33,395 nt of DNA from HGM04593 sp045661225 (GTDB lineage Bacteria > Bacteroidota > Bacteroidia > Bacteroidales > Bacteroidaceae): assembly GCA_045661225.1 (NCBI GenBank), contig JAZRFF010000019.1, positions 1 to 33,395 of the forward strand, written 5' to 3'. Positions 16,596-24,307 of this stretch are shown here, in pieces (the first letter of the stretch is position 1; each line of letters starts with the position of its first letter). Below the pieces are notes generated by a model, which had not been told where the DNA came from, made no database searches, and saw nothing but the letters and a program-made list of their open reading frames with translations. Made by a program: the position numbers and the translations under genes.

Positions 16596-17037
16596 AAATG
16601 TTGTTTATTTCTGTTGTTGATGCTTTTTTTGACAAAGTGATATAATAACAAATTGTTGTGCACTTTTGCTCATTTTGTGATAAATTTTTGGCGAATGGGC
16701 GTGTTTTTGTTGTAATACTCGTGTCTGTGTCGAAAAATTCTCTCTTTTTGTTTCTTGTATTTATAATTTTGGAATATTTATTTGTATTTGCGGTGTAAAA
16801 AGTTTGATTATTGCGGTACTTTTCTTATATTTGCGAATATTTTTTGCGTTGTGCTCCTGCAGTGGGGTTGCTGCGCGGCAATCTTTTGTTCTTGTTGGAA
16901 TTTTGTCAGCGTATATTGCTTCCATTCGGGTGGGTGGCATCGTTTGTGGTGACACTCTGCTATTGGTCTTTGTCCGGCCTGATAGCGCAATGCAGTGTGT
17001 TTAGTTTGAATATTTTTAACTTTTTAATCTTAATTTT
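16596..17037. other. Intergenic region with POT promoter and leader
   Basis: These 442 bp lie between the divergent glutaredoxin-like and POT genes. The left part (16596-16800) is AT-rich and shows no gene. The right part holds a consensus promoter (16803-16833) and a roughly 195-nt transcribed leader that is less AT-rich. I recognise no known riboswitch in the leader. Short open frames here overlap the promoter and the POT start and have no protein-like features. Confidence 0.6.
16803..16833 (+). promoter_or_regulatory. Promoter for the POT transporter gene
   Basis: TTTG at 16803-16806, a 19-nt spacer, and TATATTTG at 16826-16833: an exact match to both Bacteroidota boxes with ideal spacing. 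Transcription would start near 16840, leaving about 195 nt before the start codon. Confidence 0.75.
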
Positions 17038-18555
17038 ATGTTTGAAGGACATCCTAAAGGTTTATGGGCGTTAGCCCTTGCCAACACAGGTGAGCGTTTC
17101 GGCTACTACACGATGTTGGCTGTGTTTGTTATGTTCCTGCAGGCTAATTTCGGCTTCTCGTCGGCTACTGCGGGTACCATTTATTCAACGTTCTTGGGAC
17201 TTGTTTACTTTATGCCTCTTTTCGGCGGTATGGCTGCCGACAGATTTGGCTTTGGTAAGATGGTAACAATCGGTATCTCAATTATGTTCTTGGGTTACCT
17301 GTTCCTTTCTTTGCCTCTTGGCGAGGGTGCTATTGCTGTTGTTGCAATGGCCGGAGCTCTGTTGCTTATTTCTTTCGGTACAGGTCTTTTCAAGGGCAAT
17401 CTTCAGGTGATGGTAGGTAATCTCTACGACGATCCCAAGTATGCTGATAGACGCGATGCCGGTTTCAGCGTGTTCTATATGGCTATTAACATTGGTGCGA
17501 TGTTTGCTCCTACTGCTGCCATTAAGATTATGGAGTGGGCTCAGAATTCACTCAATGTGTCGGAGGCCGATTCTTACCACTTTGCATTTGCGGTAGCTTG
17601 CGTTTCATTGATTCTTTCAATAGCAATCTATTATGCATTCCGCAGCACATTCAGTCACACCGACCGTCGTAAAGACGCTGTTGCTGCAACCGAAGAGAAT
17701 GTAAAGGAACTTTCGCCTGCGCAGACAAAGGAGCGTATCGTTTGCCTTTGCCTTGTATTTGCAGTGGTAATTTTCTTCTGGATGGCATTCCACCAGAATG
17801 GTTCTACACTGACATTCTTTGCACGTGACTATACTGCAACAACATCGGCAGGTGTTCAGAGTATGGCTTTTGACGTGCTTAACCTTGTGTTTGCAATCTT
17901 CATTGTATACGGTCTCTTTGGTCTTTTCCAGAGCAAGGCTTTGAAGGGAAGACTTTTGTCTGCCGCTGTTATTGCTGCAGCTGCTGCCGGTCTTGCTTAT
18001 AAATATGTAAGCTTGCCCGAGAGTACCGAGATTAGCGCCCCCATCTTCCAGCAGTTTAATGCTTGTTTTGTGGTGGCATTGACTCCTGTTTCAATTGCAA
18101 TCTTTGGTGCGCTTGCCAAGAAGGGCAAAGAGCCTTCTGCTCCTATGAAGATAGGTTTGGGTATGTTGGTTGCCGCTGTAGCTTATGTACTGCTCATTGT
18201 TGGCTCTCTTGGTCTTCCCGCTCCCGAAATGGCAGCAGACGGTCAGCCTATGCATATGGCAAACGTTTCTCCGAACTGGTTAATTTCAACATACCTTATT
18301 CTGACTTTTGCCGAGTTGTTGCTCTCTCCGATTGGTATCTCTTTTGTGAGCAAGGTGGCACCTCCTAAGTATAAAGGTATGATGATGGGCGGTTGGTTTG
18401 TGGCAACTGCTATCGGTAACTTCCTTGTTGCTGTTCCTGCCCTTATGTGGGGTTCTGACCTTACTGTAGTTTGGGGTGTGTTGACAGCAATCTGTCTTGT
18501 AGCTGCACTCTTTATCTTTGTTATTCTCAAACGTCTTGAGGCTGTAGCAAAGTAA
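17038..18555 (+). CDS. POT-family proton-coupled peptide transporter
   Basis: A 505-aa inner-membrane protein of the POT/PTR branch of the major facilitator superfamily, importing di- and tripeptides with protons. The family motif is seen near the N-terminus as NTGERFGYY (16-24), and FSVFYMAINIGAMFAP (about 142-157) matches the second POT signature. The protein is hydrophobic throughout and has the length of a 12-14 helix POT transporter. The first acidic residue of the usual ExxERFxYY motif is N here. Codons ending in T (GGT, CTT, GCT) are preferred much more than in neighbouring genes, which hints at high expression. It is monocistronic, with its own promoter and terminator. Confidence 0.9.
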   Translation: MFEGHPKGLWALALANTGERFGYYTMLAVFVMFLQANFGFSSATAGTIYSTFLGLVYFMPLFGGMAADRFGFGKMVTIGISIMFLGYLFLSLPLGEGAIAVVAMAGALLLISFGTGLFKGNLQVMVGNLYDDPKYADRRDAGFSVFYMAINIGAMFAPTAAIKIMEWAQNSLNVSEADSYHFAFAVACVSLILSIAIYYAFRSTFSHTDRRKDAVAATEENVKELSPAQTKERIVCLCLVFAVVIFFWMAFHQNGSTLTFFARDYTATTSAGVQSMAFDVLNLVFAIFIVYGLFGLFQSKALKGRLLSAAVIAAAAAGLAYKYVSLPESTEISAPIFQQFNACFVVALTPVSIAIFGALAKKGKEPSAPMKIGLGMLVAAVAYVLLIVGSLGLPAPEMAADGQPMHMANVSPNWLISTYLILTFAELLLSPIGISFVSKVAPPKYKGMMMGGWFVATAIGNFLVAVPALMWGSDLTVVWGVLTAICLVAALFIFVILKRLEAVAK

Positions 18556-18575
18556 TAATACCTTAAAAATAAATA

Positions 18576-18611
18576 ACAAGAGGCGGAATGCATTAGCGTT
18601 TCGCCTCTTGT
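18576..18611 (+). terminator. Intrinsic terminator after the POT gene
   Basis: Stem arms 18576-18588 and 18599-18611 pair over 13 bp (ACAAGAGGCG with CGCCTCTTGT, plus one G-U and two A-T pairs) around a 10-nt loop, followed by CGTTTATTT. Confidence 0.8.
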
Positions 18612-18645
18612 CGTTTATTTCTGTTTGTTTAAAAAATGTTATTGC

Positions 18646-18677
18646 TATTGCAATTAAAATATCTTTTCATAAATTTG
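18646..18677 (+). promoter_or_regulatory. Promoter for the lplA-gcv operon
   Basis: TAAATTTG at 18670-18677 is an exact -7 match; ATTG at 18647-18650 with 19-nt spacing serves as a near -33 box. The inferred start near 18684 supports translation of lplA from the ATG at 18741 and not from the one at 18687. Confidence 0.55.
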
Positions 18678-18740
18678 TGACGAAAGGTGTGGCTTGCAAG
18701 GTCCGGTGGCCGAATTTGCTGCAATTATAACAAATATGCG

Positions 18741-19715
18741 ATGATATACGTTGCGCTTCCTGAAGAGAGAACCTTTCGTCTGCCGTTCTATTTGGCAATG
18801 GAAGAGTATGTTGCCCGGGAATTTCCCGCGCAAGAGTATTTCTTCACTTGGCAAGTTGCACCGACGGTAATCTTTGGCCGCAACCAACTTGTTGACAGTG
18901 AGGTCGATATTGATTATTGCCGCAAGAACGATATTCAAATGTATCGTCGCAAAAGCGGAGGCGGTTGCGTCTTTGCCGATATGAGCAATATAATGCTCTC
19001 TTATATTACCCCCGCGACAAACGTTAATCTGACTTTTAACCGTTATATGCTTATGGTCGAGCACGCCCTTCGGTTGTTGGGCGTCGATGCCGGGAGCAGT
19101 GGACGCAACGACATTCTTGTCGACGGCAAAAAGGTGTCCGGTAACGCTTTTTATCATATTCCCGGGCGTAGCATAGTGCACGGGACAATGCTTTACGACA
19201 CCAATCTTGAACATATGGCGCGTGCCATAACCCCTTCCGATACTAAATTAAAAAGCAAAGGGGTTGAATCGGTGCGTCAGCACATAACCACTCTGAATAG
19301 ATATATAAACCTCACGCTCGACGAATTTAAACAGCACATACGTACTGCGCTGTGCAGCGACGAGTGCTTTCTGACGCCTGCCGACATTGCAGCAATAGAA
19401 CATATTGAACAAGAGTATTACACTCCTGAATTTATTTACGGCAACAACCCCTCGTACACCTTGCACAAGCAGCGTCGCATAGAAGGAGTGGGCGATTTTA
19501 CGCTCTCGATAGACGCTAAGGAGAATGTTATCCGCAAGATAAACATTGCCGGAGATTTTTTTATCGTCGGGGACATTGACAGTATGCTGCTCTCTCGCCT
19601 TAAAGGGGTTGCGCTTGAACGTAGCGCACTGGAGCAGGCATTGAAAGGGGTTGACTGTAGCAGCGTGATAATGAATATGACCGAAGAACAACTTATAAAC
19701 TTATTAACAGACTGA
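18741..19715 (+). CDS. lplA: Lipoate-protein ligase A family protein
   Basis: A 324-aa enzyme that activates free lipoate with ATP and attaches it to lysine of lipoyl domains. RRKSGGGCVFAD (69-80) is the lipoyl-AMP loop, and SSGRNDILVDGKKVSGNA (119-136) places K131 at the catalytic lysine. A C-terminal accessory domain of about 75 residues is present. An in-frame ATG at 18687 would add an unlikely Cys- and Gly-rich stretch, so 18741 is chosen. Only 2 nt separate it from gcvT, so it is in one transcript with gcvH, whose product is a natural substrate. Confidence 0.9.
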   Translation: MIYVALPEERTFRLPFYLAMEEYVAREFPAQEYFFTWQVAPTVIFGRNQLVDSEVDIDYCRKNDIQMYRRKSGGGCVFADMSNIMLSYITPATNVNLTFNRYMLMVEHALRLLGVDAGSSGRNDILVDGKKVSGNAFYHIPGRSIVHGTMLYDTNLEHMARAITPSDTKLKSKGVESVRQHITTLNRYINLTLDEFKQHIRTALCSDECFLTPADIAAIEHIEQEYYTPEFIYGNNPSYTLHKQRRIEGVGDFTLSIDAKENVIRKINIAGDFFIVGDIDSMLLSRLKGVALERSALEQALKGVDCSSVIMNMTEEQLINLLTD

Positions 19716-19717
19716 AT

Positions 19718-20806
19718 ATGGAGAATAAAAAAACCTGTCTTTATGACAAGCACGTGGCTTTGGGTGCACAAATGAGTCCTTTCGGCGGCTTTGAGATGCC
19801 GATACAGTATTCGGGTATTCTCGACGAGCACAATGCTGTGCGTCAAGCGTGCGGCGTGTTCGATGTGTCGCATATGGGCGAGGTTCTTATAACCGGTGCC
19901 GACAGCGAGAAGTTTGTAAATTACATTTTTACCAATAATATAGCCGACGCCCCCGACGGAAAGATATTCTACGGAATGATGTGTCACCCTACAGGCGGAG
20001 TCGTCGATGACCTTCTTGTGTACAAGATGGGCAGTCAGCGCTATTTTCTTGTAATCAACGCCTCGAATATAGATAAAGACGTCGCCTGGATAAATTCCCA
20101 GACAAATGGGTTCGACGTTGTTGTCGAGCATCAGAGCGACCGATACGGCGAGGTTGCCGTGCAAGGTCCTCGTTCCGAAGAGATTGTTGAGAAAATTCTT
20201 GGAATAGAGTGCAGCGACCTTCTTTTTTACACTTGCAAGGAGGTTGAACGCGATGGCGAAACAATAATCATCAGTCGTACAGGATACACCGGCGAGGACG
20301 GTTTCGAAATTTACGGTTCGCACGCATTCACAAACAGAGTATGGGACAAACTGATGGAGTGTGGCGAGGTTAAGCCCTGCGGGCTTGGTTGTCGCGATAC
20401 GTTACGTTTCGAGGTCGGTCTTCCGCTCTACGGCGATGAGCTTACCGACGAGATAACTCCTCTTGAGGCCGGTTTGGGAATGTTTGTCAAGTTTGACAAA
20501 GACTTTGTCGGCAAGGAAGCGCTTATGGCGCAAAAAGAGGCGGGGCTCAAACGGAAAATTGTGGGCATCGAGCTGAAAGACAAGGCTATCCCGCGTCACG
20601 GTTACGACGTGCTTGCCGGTGATGCGGTAGTGGGCAGCGTTACAACCGGCTACAACTCAATATCGACAGGCAAGAGTGTCTGTATGGCACTTGTCGATAC
20701 AGCCTATGCGCAATTAGGCACCGAGGTCGCCGTTCAGATACGCAAAAAAGTGTTCCCCGGAACTGTTACCAAAAAACGTTTCTACGACAAGAATTACAAA
20801 AAATAA
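19718..20806 (+). CDS. gcvT: Glycine cleavage system T protein (aminomethyltransferase)
   Basis: A 362-aa protein that takes the aminomethyl group from lipoyl-GcvH and makes methylene-tetrahydrofolate and ammonia. Typical features: LGAQMSPFGGFEMPIQY at 13-29, GVFDVSHMGE near 48-57, SRTGYTGEDGFEIY near 187-200, and LGCRDTLRFEVGLPLYG near 223-239, which includes folate-binding residues. Length is standard. It is the second gene of the operon, 33 nt before gcvH. Confidence 0.97.
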   Translation: MENKKTCLYDKHVALGAQMSPFGGFEMPIQYSGILDEHNAVRQACGVFDVSHMGEVLITGADSEKFVNYIFTNNIADAPDGKIFYGMMCHPTGGVVDDLLVYKMGSQRYFLVINASNIDKDVAWINSQTNGFDVVVEHQSDRYGEVAVQGPRSEEIVEKILGIECSDLLFYTCKEVERDGETIIISRTGYTGEDGFEIYGSHAFTNRVWDKLMECGEVKPCGLGCRDTLRFEVGLPLYGDELTDEITPLEAGLGMFVKFDKDFVGKEALMAQKEAGLKRKIVGIELKDKAIPRHGYDVLAGDAVVGSVTTGYNSISTGKSVCMALVDTAYAQLGTEVAVQIRKKVFPGTVTKKRFYDKNYKK

Positions 20807-20839
20807 AAACATATTAACTTATAACCAATCATTACAATT

Positions 20840-21220
20840 ATGAGTACAATTTTAGAAGGACTCTATTATGCTGAGTCACACGAGTATGTAAAGGTAGAAG
20901 GAGAATTCGGCTATGTAGGTATCACTGATTATGCACAGCACGAATTGGGTAATGTCGTTTACGTAGATATGCCCGAGGTAGACGACGATGTTACTGCCGG
21001 CGACGAGTTTGGTGCGGTAGAGAGCGTTAAAGCAGCCAGTGACCTAATCTCCCCCGTTAGCGGAACCGTAGTCGAGGTAAATGAAGCACTTGCCGATAGC
21101 CCCGAACTTGTAAACAGCGACCCATACGCTAACTGGATTATCAAAGTACGTCTTTCCGACCCGAGCGAGGTTGATGCGCTTATGGACGCAGCAGCCTATA
21201 AAGCAGCGATAGGCGAATAA
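20840..21220 (+). CDS. gcvH: Glycine cleavage system H protein
   Basis: A 126-aa lipoyl carrier shuttling the aminomethyl group between the P, T and L proteins. The lipoylated lysine is K64 in VESVKAASD. The N-terminal SHEYVKVEGEFGYVGITDYAQHELG and the C-terminal PYANWIIKV match the family throughout. The upstream lipoate ligase is the likely modifying enzyme. A 146-nt structured gap follows before gcvPA. Confidence 0.97.
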   Translation: MSTILEGLYYAESHEYVKVEGEFGYVGITDYAQHELGNVVYVDMPEVDDDVTAGDEFGAVESVKAASDLISPVSGTVVEVNEALADSPELVNSDPYANWIIKVRLSDPSEVDALMDAAAYKAAIGE

Positions 21221-21366
21221 CTTTTTCTCAACAGTCAGGACGCGTGACCGACAAGTAACCGCACTCGGGCCTAACCCTCTTTTTAATGTTTGTTGAATTA
21301 AGGTTTAAGGTAACGAAGGTGAATTTTCGGTCACAGTCCGGTACTTACCCGTAAAAAGAGTTTATT
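21221..21366 (+). promoter_or_regulatory. Structured leader between gcvH and gcvPA
   Basis: This gap is long for the operon and contains complementary segments: 21244-21251 with 21327-21334 (8 bp), 21277-21285 with 21352-21360 (9 bp), 21309-21313 with 21345-21349, and 21314-21317 with 21326-21329. Several cross one another, so they must alternate or form a pseudoknot. The purine-rich 21352-21360, directly before the gcvPA start, is the ribosome-binding region and would be masked by 21277-21285. The segment 21305-21351 faintly resembles a cobalamin riboswitch core (GGTGAA, CAGTCC), but key parts are missing. It is a candidate regulatory RNA of unknown ligand. Confidence 0.4.
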
Positions 21367-22683
21367 ATGAAATATTTTCCTCACACCCAACAGGATATTC
21401 AGCAGATGCTTGCCGTTGCCGGAATAAAGTCTATGGACGACCTCTTCGGCGAGATACCTCAGCAACTGCTGTTCAACCGAGAGTTCAATCTCCCCGAGGC
21501 AATGTCCGAAGCCGAGATTCGCAATTACTTCGAGTCCCTTGGCAAGCGCAACAGCGACCTTGTTTGTTTTGCAGGTGCAGGAGTCGAGGACCATTATTCG
21601 CCGTCGGTCATTGCACCGCTTATCTCTCGCGGGGAATTTCTTACGGCCTACACGCCTTATCAACCCGAAATATCGCAAGGCACTTTGCAGTATATATTCG
21701 AGTATCAGTCTATGATATGCGAACTTACGGGAATGGACGTTACCAACGCCTCTATGTACGACGGTACAACCGCAACGGCCGAGGCTATGATGATGTGCGT
21801 CTCAATTGCAAAGAAACGCAATCGCGTGCTTGTGTCGGCAACCCTTGACCCAAAGGTCAGACGCGTGGTCGAGACATACGCAAAATATCAAGGCGTGGCA
21901 ATTGATATTATTGCCGAAAAAGATGGCGTTACCGACCTTCACGACCTTGAGGCTAAACTCGCAGCAGATGACGTTGCGGGCGTGATTGTTGCACAACCTA
22001 ATTTCTACGGCATTGTCGAAGATTATGCCGGCGTGTCCGAAATGTGCCACTCAAAGAAAGCCCAACTGGTGATGAACGCCAAGCTGTCGACCCTGTCTGT
22101 GTTAAAGACGCCCGCGGAGTGGGGCGCAGATATTGCTTGTGGCGACGCACAGTCGTTGGGTATTCCAATGACATACGGAGGCCCGTATGTCGGGTATCTT
22201 GCCTGTGTTAATGCTCACGTGCGCAAGCTTCCCGGACGCATTGTCGGTGCCACAACCGACGTCGACGGCAAACGCGCTTTTGTGCTCACCCTGCAGGCAC
22301 GCGAACAACACATACGTCGCGAAAAGGCCAACAGCAATATCTGCTCCAATCAGTCGTTGATGGCGCTGTATGTTACAATCTATATGTCGGTGATGGGGCA
22401 TAAAGGCCTCAAAGATGCTTGTTCACTATCGTACAGTGGCGCTCATTACCTTGCCGACGCCCTTGTAGCCACCGGCAAGTGCAGTATGCTCTATAGCCAC
22501 CCATTCTTCAATGAGTTTGCCGTAAAAACAACTGTTCCGGCCGACAAGCTGCTTGCAACGCTTCTTGCCAACGGAATACTGGGTGGTGTACGCATAGCCG
22601 ATGATGCTATTCTTGTGTGTGTTACCGAACAGCGCACAAAAGAGGAGATAGACAAGTTTGTCGAAATAGTCAATAACATATAA
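21367..22683 (+). CDS. gcvPA: Glycine dehydrogenase (decarboxylating) subunit 1
   Basis: A 438-aa N-terminal half of the split glycine decarboxylase (P protein). With GcvPB it forms the PLP enzyme that decarboxylates glycine and loads GcvH. The PLP lysine is in the other subunit. Family segments include AGAGVEDHYSPSV, FLTAYTPYQPEISQGTLQ, DGTTATAEAM, IPMTYGGPYVGYLA and LQAREQHIRREKANSNICSNQ. The start follows a purine-rich stretch (21352-21360). The stop is 15 nt before gcvPB. Confidence 0.96.
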   Translation: MKYFPHTQQDIQQMLAVAGIKSMDDLFGEIPQQLLFNREFNLPEAMSEAEIRNYFESLGKRNSDLVCFAGAGVEDHYSPSVIAPLISRGEFLTAYTPYQPEISQGTLQYIFEYQSMICELTGMDVTNASMYDGTTATAEAMMMCVSIAKKRNRVLVSATLDPKVRRVVETYAKYQGVAIDIIAEKDGVTDLHDLEAKLAADDVAGVIVAQPNFYGIVEDYAGVSEMCHSKKAQLVMNAKLSTLSVLKTPAEWGADIACGDAQSLGIPMTYGGPYVGYLACVNAHVRKLPGRIVGATTDVDGKRAFVLTLQAREQHIRREKANSNICSNQSLMALYVTIYMSVMGHKGLKDACSLSYSGAHYLADALVATGKCSMLYSHPFFNEFAVKTTVPADKLLATLLANGILGGVRIADDAILVCVTEQRTKEEIDKFVEIVNNI

Positions 22684-22684
22684 T

Positions 22685-22691
22685 AAGGAGG
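22685..22691 (+). promoter_or_regulatory. Strong Shine-Dalgarno before gcvPB
   Basis: AAGGAGG, 7 nt before the gcvPB ATG. Full-consensus sites of this kind are rare in this window, where most starts lack one, so gcvPB may be translated well relative to gcvPA. Confidence 0.7.
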
Positions 22692-22698
22692 AAACGCT

Positions 22699-24165
22699 AT
22701 GATACGCAATTACGATAAATTGATATTTGAACTTTCCAAGGAAGGTAGGGTGGGATACTCTCTGCCTAAGAACGAGTACTCCGATGATTATTGTATGTGC
22801 AGTCTGCCCGACGAACTTAAACGCGCATCAGCACCCGAATTGCCACAGGTAACCGAGTTCGACGTCGTGCGTCACTATACAAACCTCTCGAACAAGAATT
22901 TCGGAGTCGATACAGGCTTCTATCCTCTTGGCAGTTGTACAATGAAGTACAACCCGCGTTTGAACGAGGAGATTGCAGCGCTGCCGTCGTTTGCCCGTTT
23001 GCACCCCGACGCACCCGCCGAAGCTGCGCAGGGAGCCCTTGAGGTCTATTATAACCTCGCCGAGGCTCTTTCCGAGATTAGTGGACTGTCGGCTTTTACG
23101 TTGAACCCATACGCAGGTGCTCACGGCGAACTTACAGGCCTTATGATTATGCGCAGTTACCATCTGCAGCGTGGCGACACCAAACGTACAAAGGTGATTG
23201 TGCCCGACAGTGCTCACGGAACCAACCCCGCAAGCGCGGCTGTCTGCGGTCTCGAGATTGTTGAGGTAAAGTCCACCGCCAAGGGTACAGTCGATGTCGA
23301 TGCTCTTAAGCCCCTGCTCGATGACACAGTTGCCGGTATAATGATGACCAATCCCAATACGCTCGGAATTTTCGAGACCGAAATTCCCGAGATTGCACGC
23401 CTTGTGCACGAGTGTGGAGGTCTTCTCTACTACGATGGAGCCAACCTAAACGCAGTGCTCGGAAAGTGCCGTCCGGGAGATATGGGCTTCGATATTATGC
23501 ACATCAACCTGCATAAGACATTCTCGACACCCCACGGTGGCGGAGGTCCCGGCGATGGTCCGGTGGGCGTGCGCAAAGGACTTGAGCCGTTGTTGCCTAA
23601 CCCGCAGGTGAAAAAAGACGCCGACGGCAAATACTATCTCGACAGCGACAGCCGGTCGGCCGGTTATGTATCGAATTTCCTCGGTAATTTCGGTGTGCTG
23701 TTACGTGCATATACCTACATTCTTACCCTCGGGCGCGAGAATGTGAAGATGGTAGGTCCTCTTGCGGTGCTCAATGCCAATTATGTCAAGGAGTCGCTTA
23801 AGCAAGAGTACTATCTGCCCATCGATGGCGTGTGCAAGCACGAATTTGTTTTTGACGGTCTTGCCGATAAGTCGACAGGCGTAACCACGCTTGATATTGC
23901 AAAGCGACTGCTCGACTACGGTTACCACGCTCCAACAATATATTTCCCGTTGCTGTTCCATCAGAGCATTATGATAGAACCTACGGAGACCGAGAGCAAA
24001 GAGACACTTGATGAATTTATTGCAGTGATGAAAACTGTTGCTCGCGAAGCAATTGAGAATCCCGACGTTGTCAAAAACGCTCCGCACAATACCCCGGTGC
24101 GCCGTCTGGACGAGACAACAGCTGCACGCTTCCCGAAAACCACTTATCGTCAGCTGAAAGGGTAG
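22699..24165 (+). CDS. gcvPB: Glycine dehydrogenase (decarboxylating) subunit 2
   Basis: A 488-aa C-terminal half of the P protein, carrying the PLP cofactor. K273 in HINLHKTFSTPHGGGGPG is the PLP-binding lysine. Other signatures are GFYPLGSCTMKYNPR (73-87), AGAHGELTGL (139-148) and PDSAHGTNPASA (169-180). It is the last gene of the operon and is followed by a strong terminator. No dihydrolipoyl dehydrogenase (L protein) is in the window, so that subunit must be shared from elsewhere. Confidence 0.97.
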   Translation: MIRNYDKLIFELSKEGRVGYSLPKNEYSDDYCMCSLPDELKRASAPELPQVTEFDVVRHYTNLSNKNFGVDTGFYPLGSCTMKYNPRLNEEIAALPSFARLHPDAPAEAAQGALEVYYNLAEALSEISGLSAFTLNPYAGAHGELTGLMIMRSYHLQRGDTKRTKVIVPDSAHGTNPASAAVCGLEIVEVKSTAKGTVDVDALKPLLDDTVAGIMMTNPNTLGIFETEIPEIARLVHECGGLLYYDGANLNAVLGKCRPGDMGFDIMHINLHKTFSTPHGGGGPGDGPVGVRKGLEPLLPNPQVKKDADGKYYLDSDSRSAGYVSNFLGNFGVLLRAYTYILTLGRENVKMVGPLAVLNANYVKESLKQEYYLPIDGVCKHEFVFDGLADKSTGVTTLDIAKRLLDYGYHAPTIYFPLLFHQSIMIEPTETESKETLDEFIAVMKTVAREAIENPDVVKNAPHNTPVRRLDETTAARFPKTTYRQLKG

Positions 24166-24181
24166 CGACTGCGGAATATAC

Positions 24182-24216
24182 AAGCAAAAGAGACCGTTCA
24201 ACGGTCTCTTTTGCTT
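24182..24216 (+). terminator. Intrinsic terminator after gcvPB
   Basis: A perfect 16-bp stem (24182-24197 with 24201-24216) with a 3-nt loop; the descending arm ends in TTTTGCTTT. Ends the lplA-gcv operon. Confidence 0.85.
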
Positions 24217-24242
24217 TATGGCAATTTAACAATCTCCTAAAA

Positions 24243-24274
24243 TTTGTTTATTGTCACTGTTTTTACTATTTTCG
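24243..24274 (+). promoter_or_regulatory. Promoter for the OPT transporter gene
   Basis: TTTG at 24243-24246, a 20-nt spacer, and TATTTTCG at 24267-24274, one mismatch from TAnnTTTG, about 33 nt before the start codon. Confidence 0.6.
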
Positions 24275-24307
24275 CACTTTACTCGATAATTTTAAAAAGA
24301 TGATAAA

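Noticed and set aside
16811..17074. An 87-codon hydrophobic frame before the POT gene
   Set aside because: It begins upstream of the inferred transcript start and runs into the POT gene in another frame; it appears to be a chance frame in T-rich DNA.
21221..21366. Glycine riboswitch controlling the gcv genes
   Set aside because: The conserved cores of the tandem glycine aptamer are absent, and the site is within the operon and not at its head.
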